38,555 bases of DNA from an uncultured Collinsella sp. (GCA_900541235.1 UQIW01000022.1:1-38555); one strand, 5' to 3'. Positions 17,096 through 25,897 are shown, counted from the stretch's first letter. Notes: generated by a model from the sequence alone, not told the origin. Made by a program: numbers and translations.

Positions 17096-17275
17096 CAACA
17101 ACCACGGCAACACCGATGTTATGGCAGAGTCAGCGAGCGGGTCGCATTTGAGGCAAGGTGACGTGAAACGAAAGGGCGCTGACCTTCTGGTCGCGCCCTT
17201 GAAGTTGAACGTCAGATTGTCCAAATGCGGCCCGCGCAGCGTCGACCGGTTACGGCGTTTGTAAAACGCCGTAAC
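17096..17275 (-). ncRNA. 180-nt structured element, copy 2 (candidate 3'UTR RNA)
   Basis: The partner of 13883-14062. In this copy the first stem has 14 consecutive pairs (positions 42-55 with 127-140, one G-T), and nearly every pair differs in sequence from copy 1 while pairing at the same positions. The second stem keeps GACC-TTCT-GGTC at its tip and changes its base from C-G/G-C/G-C to G-C/A-T/A-T. The terminal hairpin swaps three pairs. It begins immediately at the queA stop codon on the minus strand. The family is unknown to me; Collinsella-1 and other Rfam motifs should be compared. Confidence 0.6.
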
Positions 17276-18493
17276 CTACAAGATGAGCATGGCGTCACCA
17301 AAGCTGAAGAAGCGGTAGCGTTCTTCGATAGCAGCGGCGTAGGCATCCATGATCTGGTCGCGGGTGGCAAGTGCGCTTACGAGCATCATGAGCGTGGAGC
17401 GCGGCACGTGGAAGTTCGTGATCAGCGCGTCGACCACGTGATAGGTCGAGCCGGGCATAAGGTAGAGCTGCGTTGTCGCGTTCTCGCGCACCACGATGTC
17501 GCCGCGGCCGAGCGTGTCGGCCCCGTCCTCGCGGCCCTCAAAATAGCGCGCCGTCACAGCCGGATCGGACACCGGCGCGTCCGCGTCAAACGCGCTCTCG
17601 AGCGAGCGCACTGCGGTAGTGCCGACGGCGATCACACGATGGCCCTCGGCCTTCGCCTTATGCACGGCGTCGACAACCTCCTGCGACACGTGGTAGCGCT
17701 CGGTGTGCATCACGTGCTGCGCGGGGTCGTCCTCCTCCACCAGACGGAAGGTATCGATACCCACCTCGAGCTCGACGGCGGCAAACTTGGCACCCTTGGC
17801 CTCGATGGCAGCCATGAGCTCGGGAGTAAAATGCAGACCCGCCGTGGGAGCAGCGGCCGAGTGCTCCTCCTTCATGGCGTAGACGGTCTGGTACTTCTCG
17901 GGATCGCCCTCGTAATCGGTAATGTAGGGCGGCAGCGGCACGTGGCCGGCAGCATGGATGGCCTCGTCGAGCGTGCGCGGCTCGCCGGCGGCATTGCAAC
18001 CGGCCGGCTCAAAGCGTACCAGGCGGCCGCCGCGGCTATCGGTGACAAAGTCGACAACCTCGGCCGTCAGCACCACGGGAGCCCCCTCGGGCGCATGGGC
18101 GCCACCGGCGCGATACTCAATATGAGCACCGGGCTTCAGGCGCTTGCCCGGCTTGACCAAGCACTCCCAAACATGGCCCAGCGGATCCACGTCCTCGCGG
18201 CGCTTGAGCAGCAGGGTCTCGACCACGCCGCCCGATCCCGTTTTACGACCGATCAGACGGGCCGGCATCACGCGCGTCTGATTGATGACGAGCACGTCGC
18301 CCGGCTCGATATAGTCGATGATGTCGCGGAAGATGCGGTGCTCAACGGTACCGCCGTGCTCCAGCGGCGTTCCCGCCTGGGAGCCCTTGCGATCCACCAC
18401 CAGCAGGCGGCAGGAGTCGCGCGGCTCGGCTGGAGCCTGGGCGATCAGTTCCTCAGGAAGGTTGTAGTCAAAATCATCGGTACGCATAGACAC
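17276..18493 (-). CDS. queA: S-adenosylmethionine:tRNA ribosyltransferase-isomerase
   Basis: A 405-residue enzyme that transfers the ribosyl part of SAM to preQ1-tRNA, giving epoxyqueuosine. The N-terminal FDYNLPEELIAQ.P...RD.CRLLV, the VINQTRVMPARL block, TAGLHFT and the C-terminal DALITNFHVPRSTLMMLVSA are all diagnostic. I place the start at the GTG at 18493, which has AAGGAG 8 nt upstream; an ATG two codons later is 14 nt away. It follows queH by 64 nt on the same strand, so the two probably share an mRNA. Compared with the usual ~340-350 residues it is long, with extra sequence around the middle. Its stop abuts structured element copy 2. Confidence 0.96.
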   Translation of the reverse strand: MSMRTDDFDYNLPEELIAQAPAEPRDSCRLLVVDRKGSQAGTPLEHGGTVEHRIFRDIIDYIEPGDVLVINQTRVMPARLIGRKTGSGGVVETLLLKRREDVDPLGHVWECLVKPGKRLKPGAHIEYRAGGAHAPEGAPVVLTAEVVDFVTDSRGGRLVRFEPAGCNAAGEPRTLDEAIHAAGHVPLPPYITDYEGDPEKYQTVYAMKEEHSAAAPTAGLHFTPELMAAIEAKGAKFAAVELEVGIDTFRLVEEDDPAQHVMHTERYHVSQEVVDAVHKAKAEGHRVIAVGTTAVRSLESAFDADAPVSDPAVTARYFEGREDGADTLGRGDIVVRENATTQLYLMPGSTYHVVDALITNFHVPRSTLMMLVSALATRDQIMDAYAAAIEERYRFFSFGDAMLIL

Positions 18494-18557
18494 GTCGGAT
18501 ACTCCTTATATAGCTAAAGTCCGCTCTACATCCTAGCAGGCTGACGTCCCAAATGAA

Positions 18558-19133
18558 CTACTTTTTGGACGCTTTGCGCTCGTCGCGGATGCGGGCGCGG
18601 TCCATGGCCGCCTCGACAGCCGAGAAGCGGCAACCACAGTAGTTCTGCCGATACATGCCCAGCTCGCGCGAACGGCGTGTCGCCTCGGGGTAATACGGAC
18701 GAAAATCGCGAATCACCGGAGTGAGACCGCGGGCGGCAGCCAGACGCTCCAACACATCATTGCAGGTTTCGAACAACTGATACGGCGAGACGGCGAGCGT
18801 CGTACCCACAAACTCAAACCCACGCTCCTGGGCCACGCGGCACGCCTCGGCCAAGCGCAGGGCATAGCACGCACGACAGCGACGGGGCCGATCGGCACCC
18901 AGCGGTGCCACGCCGGCCTCCCAGCGCTCACGGTCCTCCCCCGCCTCGATAAGCTCGATGTCGCCATCGGCACACCACCGGCGCAGCTCGTCCAAACGCC
19001 GCTGCCATTCATCGTGCGGCTGAATATTGGGGTTGGTCCAGCAGATTGTGGGCTCAAACCCTTCCTCGCGCAGCAGGCGGACCGGCTCAAGAGAGCACGG
19101 CGCACAGCAGGCGTGCAACAACAACGGCTTCAT
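18558..19133 (-). CDS. queH: epoxyqueuosine reductase QueH
   Basis: A 191-residue DUF208 protein. QueH carries out the last step of queuosine synthesis, reducing epoxyqueuosine to queuosine in tRNA, and replaces the cobalamin-dependent QueG. The Cys signature is complete: C9-C10 and C13 (HACCAPCS), C86 and C89 (RCRACYALR), and C166 and C168 (YCGC). These should hold an iron-sulfur cluster and metal. I choose ATG 19133 because AGGAG is 6 nt upstream; an ATG at 19139 overlaps that spacing. It sits 10 nt after the DUF3267 gene and upstream of queA, giving an apparent three-gene operon. Confidence 0.93.
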   Translation of the reverse strand: MKPLLLHACCAPCSLEPVRLLREEGFEPTICWTNPNIQPHDEWQRRLDELRRWCADGDIELIEAGEDRERWEAGVAPLGADRPRRCRACYALRLAEACRVAQERGFEFVGTTLAVSPYQLFETCNDVLERLAAARGLTPVIRDFRPYYPEATRRSRELGMYRQNYCGCRFSAVEAAMDRARIRDERKASKK

Positions 19134-19143
19134 CGACATCTCC

Positions 19144-19710
19144 TCACCCGAAAAAGCGCACGCCGAAGGACGTGTCCTCGCAGGCGACAATGCGGCGGTC
19201 GCGCAAAATGGTCCGCACGTAATACCAGTCGCCCACACAGCATGACAAATGCAAGCCGGCCGCCAGATAGCACAGCAGCGGATAGCCCGAAAACGCAAAC
19301 CCCAGGGCAAGCGTTGTCGTCACAACAGCCGTCGGTGCCAGGCAAACCGCCATGTACCGCCGGCGCGAATACACAACGCCCTCGGCGCAGGCATAGATCA
19401 TCGCCGTCTCGCGATTCGCCCCAAAGGTCACCTGCGCGCCCGCAGGCGCCAGCAGCTTAAAAAACACACCGTGCACCAGCTCGTGCACGGCAAATGACGC
19501 CGCAGAAACCGCAGCCAAGCCGACTATCCAGCCCACGACAGCCATCCAGCCGCCCGCGTCAGCCGCATCCAAGTCTGCAGGCCCGCCCAGCAGCATAAAC
19601 ACCGGCACCAGGCACACGGCAAACACGCCGACTACGACCATCCCCCACACGAAGCAAGCGTGCAGAAATTCCTCGTCTTCAAACGCATGTATGTTGGAAA
19701 TCTCATTCAT
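19144..19710 (-). CDS. DUF3267-type membrane zinc-metalloprotease-like protein
   Basis: A 188-residue membrane protein with about four hydrophobic helices. H76-E77-L78-V79-H80 in AVHELVHGVFFKLL is an HExxH zinc motif inside a helix, as in DUF3267 proteins, which resemble the membrane proteases of the site-2 group. No second metal ligand motif is clear, so activity is unproven. The start ATG at 19710 has a weak ribosome site. It is the first gene of the apparent unit with queH and queA, although no functional link to queuosine is known. Confidence 0.75.
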   Translation of the reverse strand: MNEISNIHAFEDEEFLHACFVWGMVVVGVFAVCLVPVFMLLGGPADLDAADAGGWMAVVGWIVGLAAVSAASFAVHELVHGVFFKLLAPAGAQVTFGANRETAMIYACAEGVVYSRRRYMAVCLAPTAVVTTTLALGFAFSGYPLLCYLAAGLHLSCCVGDWYYVRTILRDRRIVACEDTSFGVRFFG

Positions 19711-19842
19711 AGCATCTTAGGATAGCGCCCCTGCCACGTACCCGTCCGCATGTGCGATAATGTCGAACGATATGCACGAATTGACCACCGCGTCGCCAGG
19801 CCTTGCGCCCGGCCGCGCTCTCACCATATGCGAAGGAGTCCC

Positions 19843-21993
19843 ATGGCATCCAAATACTCCATGAACGACCGTCCCAGCTGGCCTCGCCGCGCCATCGTTA
19901 CCGCCGGCGAGCCCTACGGCAACAAGGGCCTTCACTTTGGCCACGTCGGTGGCGTCTTTGTCCCGGCCGACTTCTTCGCCCGCTTCCTGCGCGACCGTCT
20001 GGGCCGCGAGGACGTCATCTTCACCTCGGGCACCGACTGCTATGGCTCGCCCATCATGGAGAGCTACCGCAAGCTCAAGGAGAACGAGGGCTACGACAAG
20101 TCCATCGCCGAGTATGTCGAGTCCAATCACTCCCGCCAGGCCGCGACCCTCAACAACTACAACATCAGCTGCGATATCTACGGCGGCTCGGGCCTTGAGC
20201 CGGCTGCGCAGATTCACAACGAGGTGACCGCCGAGATTATCGAGCGTCTGCACGAACAGGGCACCATCTCCAAGCGCTCCACGCTGCAGTTCTACGACGC
20301 CAAGGCCGGCACGTTCCTCAACGGCCGCCAGGTGATCGGCCGCTGCCCCATTCAGGGCTGCAAGTCCGAGAAAGCCTACGCCGACGAGTGCGACCTGGGT
20401 CACCAGTTTGAGCCCGAGGAGCTCATCGCTCCCAAGAGCCAGCTCACCGGCGAGGTGCCCGAGCTGCGCCCGGTCGACAACCTCTACTTCGACCTGCCGG
20501 CCTACCTCGACTTTATGAAGACCTACACCGCCAAGCTCGCCCAGAACCCGCAGGTTCGCTCCGTGGTCTCCAGGACCATGGAAGAGTGGCTGCTGCCGGC
20601 ACAGCTCTACATCCAGAACAAGTTCCGCGAGGCCTTCGACGCCGTCGAGGACCAGCTCCCCGAGCACACCGTGCTGGAGCCCGAGGGCAACAAGAGCAGC
20701 TTTACCGTCACCTTCCCCAGCTGGAAGGAGCGCGACGACGCCCACGCGGTGCTCGCCAACGGCGGTGTGCGCTTCCGTAGCGGCAAGGCGCTCGTGCCCT
20801 TCCGCATCACCGGCAACATCGACTGGGGCGTTCCGGTGCCCGAGGTCGACGGCGTGAACGACGTCACCTGCTGGTGCTGGCCCGAGAGCCTGTGGGCGCC
20901 CATCAGCTATACGCGCACCGTGCTCGCACGCGATGCCAAGGCCGCCGGCGTAACTGAGGGTGTCGCCGCCCAGGATGCCGCCCTCATGGGCGAGCCCTCC
21001 GCCGATTCCACGCAGGTCCCCGCGCCCACCTATCAGCACAGCTCACTCGACTGGCGCGACTGGTGGTGCTCGGACGACGCGCAGATCTACCAGTTCATCG
21101 GCCAGGACAACATCTACTTCTACTGCATCGCGCAGACCGCCATGTGGGAGGCCCTGGGTTGGAACCTCACGCAGAGCACCGTCAGCGCCTGTTACCACCT
21201 GCTCTACATGGGCAAAAAGGCCAGCTCGTCCTCGCAGACGCCTCCCCCGCCGGCAGACGACTTGCTCAACCACTACACCTGCGAGCAGATGCGCGCGCAT
21301 TGGCTGTCGCTCGGTCTGTCCGAGAAGCCGGTGAGCTTTAGCCCCAAGGCATATGACACGCGCGTGACCGGCAAGGACAAGGACGGCAACGAGGTGCGCG
21401 CCTGCGACGACAAGCGCGTCATCGATCCTGCCCTTAAGGAGAGCGCTCTTTTGACCGGCGTGTTCAACCGCCTGGCCCGCAGCTGCTTCTACGGCGTCGC
21501 CGTCAAGGAGGGCGACGAGAGCCCGTACCGCAACGGTTGCATCCCCGCCGGTGCCGCCTCTGCCGCCGTGGTCGAGGCTGCCGAGCAGGCCGCCCTTGCC
21601 TTTGAGCAGGCCATGTACAAGTTCGAGACGCACCGTGCGCTCGCCGTGTGCGACGACTACCTGCGCGCCGCCAACAAGCGCTGGAGCGACGCCTCCAAGG
21701 CCGCCAACAAGCTCGAGGGCGAACCAGCCAACGCCGCCATGAAGCAGGCCCTGGTCGACGCCTTTACCGAGCTGCGCGTGGCGACCGTGCTCATGCACGG
21801 CATCGTCCCGGCCGGCTGCGAGCTCATCTGCGAGTACTTCGACGTCGATCCGGTCGCCTTCTTTAGCTGGGACAACATCTTTGCCTCTACGGACGAGTTT
21901 ATGGAGAGCCTGGGCGAGAAGCCCGGCGAGCACCGCGTGAAGCCGCTGCCCCCGCGCTTCGACTTCTTTAGCAAGCACGAGAGCCAGTACTAA
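19843..21993 (+). CDS. metG: methionyl-tRNA synthetase
   Basis: A 716-residue class I synthetase that charges tRNA-Met. The HIGH motif is HFGH at 31-34, inside TAGEPYGNKGLHFGHVGG. A zinc knuckle is seen as CPIQGC, then C and H in ECDLGH. DWGVPVP and the FIGQDNIYFY block are typical of MetRS. The KMSKS loop is degenerate: KASSS at 459-463, followed by a Pro-rich segment. The protein is also long with insertions, so this is a divergent MetRS; some pipelines may call it only a class I tRNA ligase. Start ATG 19843 has AAGGAG 4 nt upstream. It is divergent from the DUF3267 gene and 59 nt ahead of the methyltransferase gene. Confidence 0.85.
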   Translation: MASKYSMNDRPSWPRRAIVTAGEPYGNKGLHFGHVGGVFVPADFFARFLRDRLGREDVIFTSGTDCYGSPIMESYRKLKENEGYDKSIAEYVESNHSRQAATLNNYNISCDIYGGSGLEPAAQIHNEVTAEIIERLHEQGTISKRSTLQFYDAKAGTFLNGRQVIGRCPIQGCKSEKAYADECDLGHQFEPEELIAPKSQLTGEVPELRPVDNLYFDLPAYLDFMKTYTAKLAQNPQVRSVVSRTMEEWLLPAQLYIQNKFREAFDAVEDQLPEHTVLEPEGNKSSFTVTFPSWKERDDAHAVLANGGVRFRSGKALVPFRITGNIDWGVPVPEVDGVNDVTCWCWPESLWAPISYTRTVLARDAKAAGVTEGVAAQDAALMGEPSADSTQVPAPTYQHSSLDWRDWWCSDDAQIYQFIGQDNIYFYCIAQTAMWEALGWNLTQSTVSACYHLLYMGKKASSSSQTPPPPADDLLNHYTCEQMRAHWLSLGLSEKPVSFSPKAYDTRVTGKDKDGNEVRACDDKRVIDPALKESALLTGVFNRLARSCFYGVAVKEGDESPYRNGCIPAGAASAAVVEAAEQAALAFEQAMYKFETHRALAVCDDYLRAANKRWSDASKAANKLEGEPANAAMKQALVDAFTELRVATVLMHGIVPAGCELICEYFDVDPVAFFSWDNIFASTDEFMESLGEKPGEHRVKPLPPRFDFFSKHESQY

Positions 21994-22052
21994 AGCACGC
22001 CGGCAGCAGCGTGCCCGGAAAGTAGTCAATTTGGGACGGGAAGGAAAGACGG

Positions 22053-23156
22053 ATGTCCAAGCCGCGTCGTCGTAAGCAGAAAAAGCAGGTTAAGCCCGAG
22101 CTCAAGCTTAGGCAGTTTGCCGCTACCGAGCTTTCCGACCGGCTTGCCGCCCTTCCCTGCGCCGCCGACCTGCCGCGCTTTATGGTCGACACGGTTGCCG
22201 GTGCCTATACGCCTGCCGATGCCGAGCTCATGATCGAGGGCTTTGGCGCCGCAGCCGCGCGCCCGGTCACGCTGCGCGCCAACACGCTCAAGGCGACCGC
22301 CGAGGACATTGCCGCGGCACTCGACGCCGCCGGGATCGCCCACCGCTCCGTCGCGTGGTACCCGGACGCGTTCATCTTGCCCGAGGCCCAGGTTTCCGAT
22401 CTGTGGGATCTCGACATCTACCGTGACGGCAAAATCTATCTGCAGAGCTTGTCGTCCATGATGCCGCCTTTGGTGCTGGGCGCACGTGCCGGCGAGGACA
22501 TCCTGGACATGTGCGCGGCCCCCGGCGGCAAGACGACGCAGATCGCCGCCCTCACCCAGGGACAGGCGCACCTCACCGCCTGTGAGATGAGCATTCCCCG
22601 CGCCGAAAAGCTCGAGGCAAACTTGGGCCGCCAGGGCGCCAAAAACGTGCCCGTCATGCGCATTGACGCACGCGAGCTCGACGAGTTCTTCCGCTTTGAC
22701 CGTATCCTGCTCGACGCCCCCTGCACCGGCACGGGCACCGTCATCAGCGGCAACGAAAAGAGCCTGCGCGGCCTCACCGAACAGTTGCTCGTTAAGTGCG
22801 CCCGCTCGCAGCGCGCGCTTCTGGACCGCGCCATGGGGGCCCTCAAACCGGGCGGCACGCTCGTCTATTCGACCTGTTCGATCTTGCCGCAGGAAAACGA
22901 GGATGCCCTGCAAGAGGCCCTCGACAAGCACATGGACTGCGAGCTCATCCCCCTCGACGGCACGCCAAGCGAAAGCGAAGCGCGTCGCGCCCAGGGTGCC
23001 GGCGAGGATCCGCATATCGAGTGCAACGCCCTTACCGAAGCCATTGCCGAAGGCCACGTCTCGGCCATTGCCAACGGCATGCCCGGCACGCTGACCATTC
23101 CGCCCAGTCGCGACTTTGAGGGCTTCTATATCGCCCTGGTCCGAAAACGCAGCTAG
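22053..23156 (+). CDS. NOL1/NOP2/Sun-family RNA cytosine-C5 methyltransferase
   Basis: A 367-residue SAM-dependent enzyme that makes 5-methylcytosine in rRNA or tRNA, RsmB/RsmF-like. A basic Lys/Arg N-terminus is followed by a RsmB/F N-terminal region, then the Rossmann core: SAM loop DMCAAPGGKT, the DAPCTGTGT motif with one catalytic Cys, and YSTCSILPQENE with the second. The C-terminal SRDFEGFYIALVRK is the family end. There is no NusB-like domain, so RsmF- or TrmR-like is nearer than RsmB. Start ATG 22053 has GGAAGG 8 nt upstream. It follows metG closely and may be co-transcribed. Confidence 0.9.
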   Translation: MSKPRRRKQKKQVKPELKLRQFAATELSDRLAALPCAADLPRFMVDTVAGAYTPADAELMIEGFGAAAARPVTLRANTLKATAEDIAAALDAAGIAHRSVAWYPDAFILPEAQVSDLWDLDIYRDGKIYLQSLSSMMPPLVLGARAGEDILDMCAAPGGKTTQIAALTQGQAHLTACEMSIPRAEKLEANLGRQGAKNVPVMRIDARELDEFFRFDRILLDAPCTGTGTVISGNEKSLRGLTEQLLVKCARSQRALLDRAMGALKPGGTLVYSTCSILPQENEDALQEALDKHMDCELIPLDGTPSESEARRAQGAGEDPHIECNALTEAIAEGHVSAIANGMPGTLTIPPSRDFEGFYIALVRKRS

Positions 23157-23180
23157 CGCACGGATTCAAAACTCAACAAG

Positions 23181-23351
23181 CTATCGCCGTGCGCGCCTGT
23201 CCTGCTGGTCCTTATGCCGCGCAAGCGCTTCGCGCTCCTTGCGCTCAGCCTTTTTGCCCTTAATGGCCGTGACCGCAAAGTAGATGACCGCGGCGGCAAC
23301 GATTGCGCCCACACATAGGCCAATCGAGCCCAACATTGCCGAGAATTCCAT
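23181..23351 (-). CDS. 56-residue single-pass membrane protein
   Basis: A short gene read directly from the sequence. The ATG at 23351 is preceded by AGAGGTGA. Residues 5-30 are a hydrophobic helix (LGSIGLCVGAIVAAAVIYFAV), followed by a strongly basic, Lys/Arg-rich tail rich in heptad-like charges (KKAERKEREALARH) and ending ARR. This is a typical small membrane protein with the tail in the cytoplasm. It converges on the methyltransferase gene with a 24-nt gap and diverges from the TIM-barrel-like gene. No function is known to me. The alternative frame across it gives no sensible protein. Confidence 0.65.
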   Translation of the reverse strand: MEFSAMLGSIGLCVGAIVAAAVIYFAVTAIKGKKAERKEREALARHKDQQDRRARR

Positions 23352-23543
23352 ACCGCGTCACCTCTCTTTTGTATACGGGACATTCAAGATAGCACCTCGA
23401 TTCCCGCCACCACAGCTCCTTCACGTTCGCCAGCCCTTCAGTCTAACGGATGGCGCAGCGGGGAAAAATCAACTCGTCAAACGATTTAGCACTCGCAACG
23501 CCGGTCGTACACTGCCGACCGCACAGCATAGAAACGGACCGCC

Positions 23544-24635
23544 ATGGATTCTCTCAACGATTTGAACGAGCGCGTCGACGCCTTTGTCGGCACCAGCTCC
23601 TTCGAGACGCCTGCCGCGACGAACGACCAAGCCCCTATCGATGTTCCCGCCGAGGTTCACGAGGACATCGTCGCCTCGGTCGACTTCTCCGAGGTTGAGC
23701 TTGCAGACGAATTTACCGAGCCCCAGGTGGCCGTAACTCCCAACGGCCTCTTGCCCATGGAGCCGCTGCCCATCGACGGGCGTCTGCGCAAGGCAGCCCT
23801 CCGTATGCCCGATGAGATCGAGGAGGCCAGCGGCTTTACGCTCTTTGGCCGCCGCATCAAATCGCTCATCTACACCACCGACGTGGCGGTCATCCGCAAC
23901 TCCAATGCCGACGCCGTGTTTGCCGTCTACCCCTTCACGCCGCAGCCCGCCATTACGCAGGCGTTGCTGACCGTTGCCGAGTGCCCGGTCTTTGTGGGCG
24001 TTGGCGGCGGCACCACCACCGGTAAGCGCTCCGTGCAGATGGCGGCCGTCTCCGAGATGCAGGGCGCGGCGGGCTGCGTGGTCAATTCCCCCGCTACCGC
24101 CGAGATGGTCGAGCACATCACCAACATCGCCGACATCCCCGTCATCGCCACGGTCGTTCGCTGCGACGACGATGCTCACGCCAAGGTGCGCGCCGGAGCC
24201 AAGATCCTCAACATCGCGGCCGGCAAGAACACGCCGCAGGTCCTGCGTGAACTGCGCGAGCACTATCCCAACCTGCCGCTCATCGCACCGGGCGGCAAGA
24301 CGCCCGAGAGCATCCGTGAGACCATCGCTGCCGGCGCCAATGCCATCATCTGGACGCCGCCTTCGGCCCAGCAGCTTCAGACCGACATGATGCAGCGCTA
24401 TCGCAAGATGAAGGAAGACGCCACGCCCGTCATCTCGCGCGACGATGTGCCCATTATCGACCAGGTCGCCGCCGCCGAGGTCAGCCAAGTCGAGAACATG
24501 AATCCCGATGTGCCGATTCCCGACGAAGTCATCGAGCGCGTCGCTTCGATCCACGAGCGCGTCGAGGAGCATCGCGCCAACCGCGGCCTCAAGCCGTCAC
24601 TGCACGGCTTTTTCTTCCGCGGAAAGAAACGCTAG
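23544..24635 (+). CDS. uncharacterised protein, probable TIM-barrel fold
   Basis: A 363-residue protein I do not recognise by name. An acidic, disordered N-terminus (about 1-75) precedes a core of alternating strands and helices: VFVGVGGGTTTGK, GCVVNSPATAEMVEHI, DIPVIATVV, AGAKILNIAAG, LPLIAPGGKTPESI and AGANAIIWTPPS. The glycine-rich and G-K-T/G-A-N-A turns resemble phosphate-binding (beta-alpha)8 barrels such as aldolases and ThiE-like enzymes. The C-terminus has a charged helix and a basic FFFRGKKR tail. The ribosome site is weak. It stands alone, with a hairpin terminator after it. Function is open. Confidence 0.7.
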   Translation: MDSLNDLNERVDAFVGTSSFETPAATNDQAPIDVPAEVHEDIVASVDFSEVELADEFTEPQVAVTPNGLLPMEPLPIDGRLRKAALRMPDEIEEASGFTLFGRRIKSLIYTTDVAVIRNSNADAVFAVYPFTPQPAITQALLTVAECPVFVGVGGGTTTGKRSVQMAAVSEMQGAAGCVVNSPATAEMVEHITNIADIPVIATVVRCDDDAHAKVRAGAKILNIAAGKNTPQVLRELREHYPNLPLIAPGGKTPESIRETIAAGANAIIWTPPSAQQLQTDMMQRYRKMKEDATPVISRDDVPIIDQVAAAEVSQVENMNPDVPIPDEVIERVASIHERVEEHRANRGLKPSLHGFFFRGKKR

Positions 24636-24645
24636 CCGCAACAGC

Positions 24646-24684
24646 AAGGCCCGCTCCACAAACAACGGAACGGGCCCTTTCTGT
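24646..24684 (+). terminator. hairpin terminator between converging genes
   Basis: AGGCCCGCTCC pairs with GGAACGGGCC (one mismatch) and is followed by CTTTCTGTT on the plus strand. It lies just after the TIM-barrel-like gene and before the end of the minus-strand DegV gene. Confidence 0.65.
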
Positions 24685-24742
24685 TATCGAATGTCAGGAG
24701 GGACAGGCGCAGCGGTTAAAACTGTCAGCCAGCCCACGAACG

Positions 24743-25633
24743 TTAATCCACGCGCTTGTCGCCCATAAAGAAGAGCGCCACCGTACCAGGTCCGGTATGC
24801 GAGCCAATCAGAGTACCGATGTCATTGATCTCAATCTTGCCTTTAAGCTGCGGAACCTGTTCCTCAATCAGCGCCGCGACCGCCTCGGCATCCTCGCGGC
24901 ACGCCGACTGCGACATGATGCACTTACCCGAATAATCTGCACCGTCCTGTACGTGTGCCATCATGGTCTTAGCCATCTCGGAAATCGCGCGCTTCTTAGT
25001 GCGAATCTTCTCACGTGGCGACAGCTTACCTTCGCAATCGACCGTCATAAGCGGGCAAATCTTAAGCGCCGTGCCGATGATCGCGCTCGCGGCCGAAATG
25101 CGACCGCCGCGCAGGTAGCTCGACAGATCGGTCGAGAAGAACCAGTGGTGCAGGTTGAGCTTGTGCTCCTCGATCCAGGCAGCCGTCTCGTCGAGTGAAG
25201 ACCCACTATCGCGCACATCGGCGGCATATTCCAACAACAGGCCAAAGCCCGAAGACGCCGCCAGCGAATCGATGACGCGCACCTTGCCGCCCTCGGGATA
25301 GCGATCCGCAAGCATCTGCGCCGCGACGCAGGCCGATCCATACGTGCCCGAAATACCCGACGACAACGTCAGGTGCAGCACGTCTTTACCCTCGGCAACA
25401 AACGGCTCCCAAAACTCCTCGTACTCACCCACGCTCACCTGAGACGTCTTGGGCATGGCGCCCGCGGCAATCTGGGCAAAAAACTCGTCCGGCGTAATCG
25501 ACTGATACAGATCGTCCGTATAGACAACATCGTCGATCTCGTAATGAAAACACACGACAGGGATATTGCGCGACGCAAAGAACTCACGGGTTCGATCGGC
25601 GGCGGATTCACAGGTCAGGACAAAATCACTCAT
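24743..25633 (-). CDS. second DegV-family fatty-acid-binding protein
   Basis: A 296-residue DegV protein. Visible signatures are the N-terminal DFVLTCESAADRT (strand plus Ser-rich turn), the MPKTSQVSVGEY loop, the LSSGISGTYGSA block, and a C-terminal HTGPGTVALFFMG. GTGPGT/HTGPGT-type ends bind the fatty-acid carboxylate in FakB. Start ATG 25633 has AAGGAG 7 nt upstream; the ATG at 25651 lacks one. Its sequence differs clearly from the DegV at 9922-10782, which suggests a different acyl preference; that is inference. An 11/12 inverted repeat lies upstream. Confidence 0.92.
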   Translation of the reverse strand: MSDFVLTCESAADRTREFFASRNIPVVCFHYEIDDVVYTDDLYQSITPDEFFAQIAAGAMPKTSQVSVGEYEEFWEPFVAEGKDVLHLTLSSGISGTYGSACVAAQMLADRYPEGGKVRVIDSLAASSGFGLLLEYAADVRDSGSSLDETAAWIEEHKLNLHHWFFSTDLSSYLRGGRISAASAIIGTALKICPLMTVDCEGKLSPREKIRTKKRAISEMAKTMMAHVQDGADYSGKCIMSQSACREDAEAVAALIEEQVPQLKGKIEINDIGTLIGSHTGPGTVALFFMGDKRVD

Positions 25634-25694
25634 ATGAGGCTCCTTACTCATTGCTGCGCAAATTATCGCACAGTGAGCCTACATGCGGTACATA

Positions 25695-25733
25695 TGTCCA
25701 CTATTTACCAAATCGAACCAAAAATAGTGAACA
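25695..25733. promoter_or_regulatory. inverted repeat, possible operator
   Basis: TGTCCACTATTT (25695-25706) and AAATAGTGAACA (25722-25733) pair at 11 of 12 positions. It lies about 60-100 nt upstream of the minus-strand DegV gene, in the region shared with fbp. The DNA between these two genes (25634-25953) is AT-richer than its surroundings and holds no gene I can support. Confidence 0.4.
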
Positions 25734-25897
25734 TCTTTACCACCATCGTCTCCACCGACCCGACGCATAAATATCTGAGAAAACACCCTCTGTCGTCTCC
25801 ACCCGACCAACACATCTACCTTCACTAAATCGATTTACCAAACCGTTCAGCCGACAATTCAGCCGCTGGCGCAAAATCGAAACAAAAGCGGCGCATA

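Noticed and set aside
19717..21039. 440-codon open frame on the minus strand
   Set aside because: Antisense to metG; Gly/Val/Leu/His-rich shadow translation.
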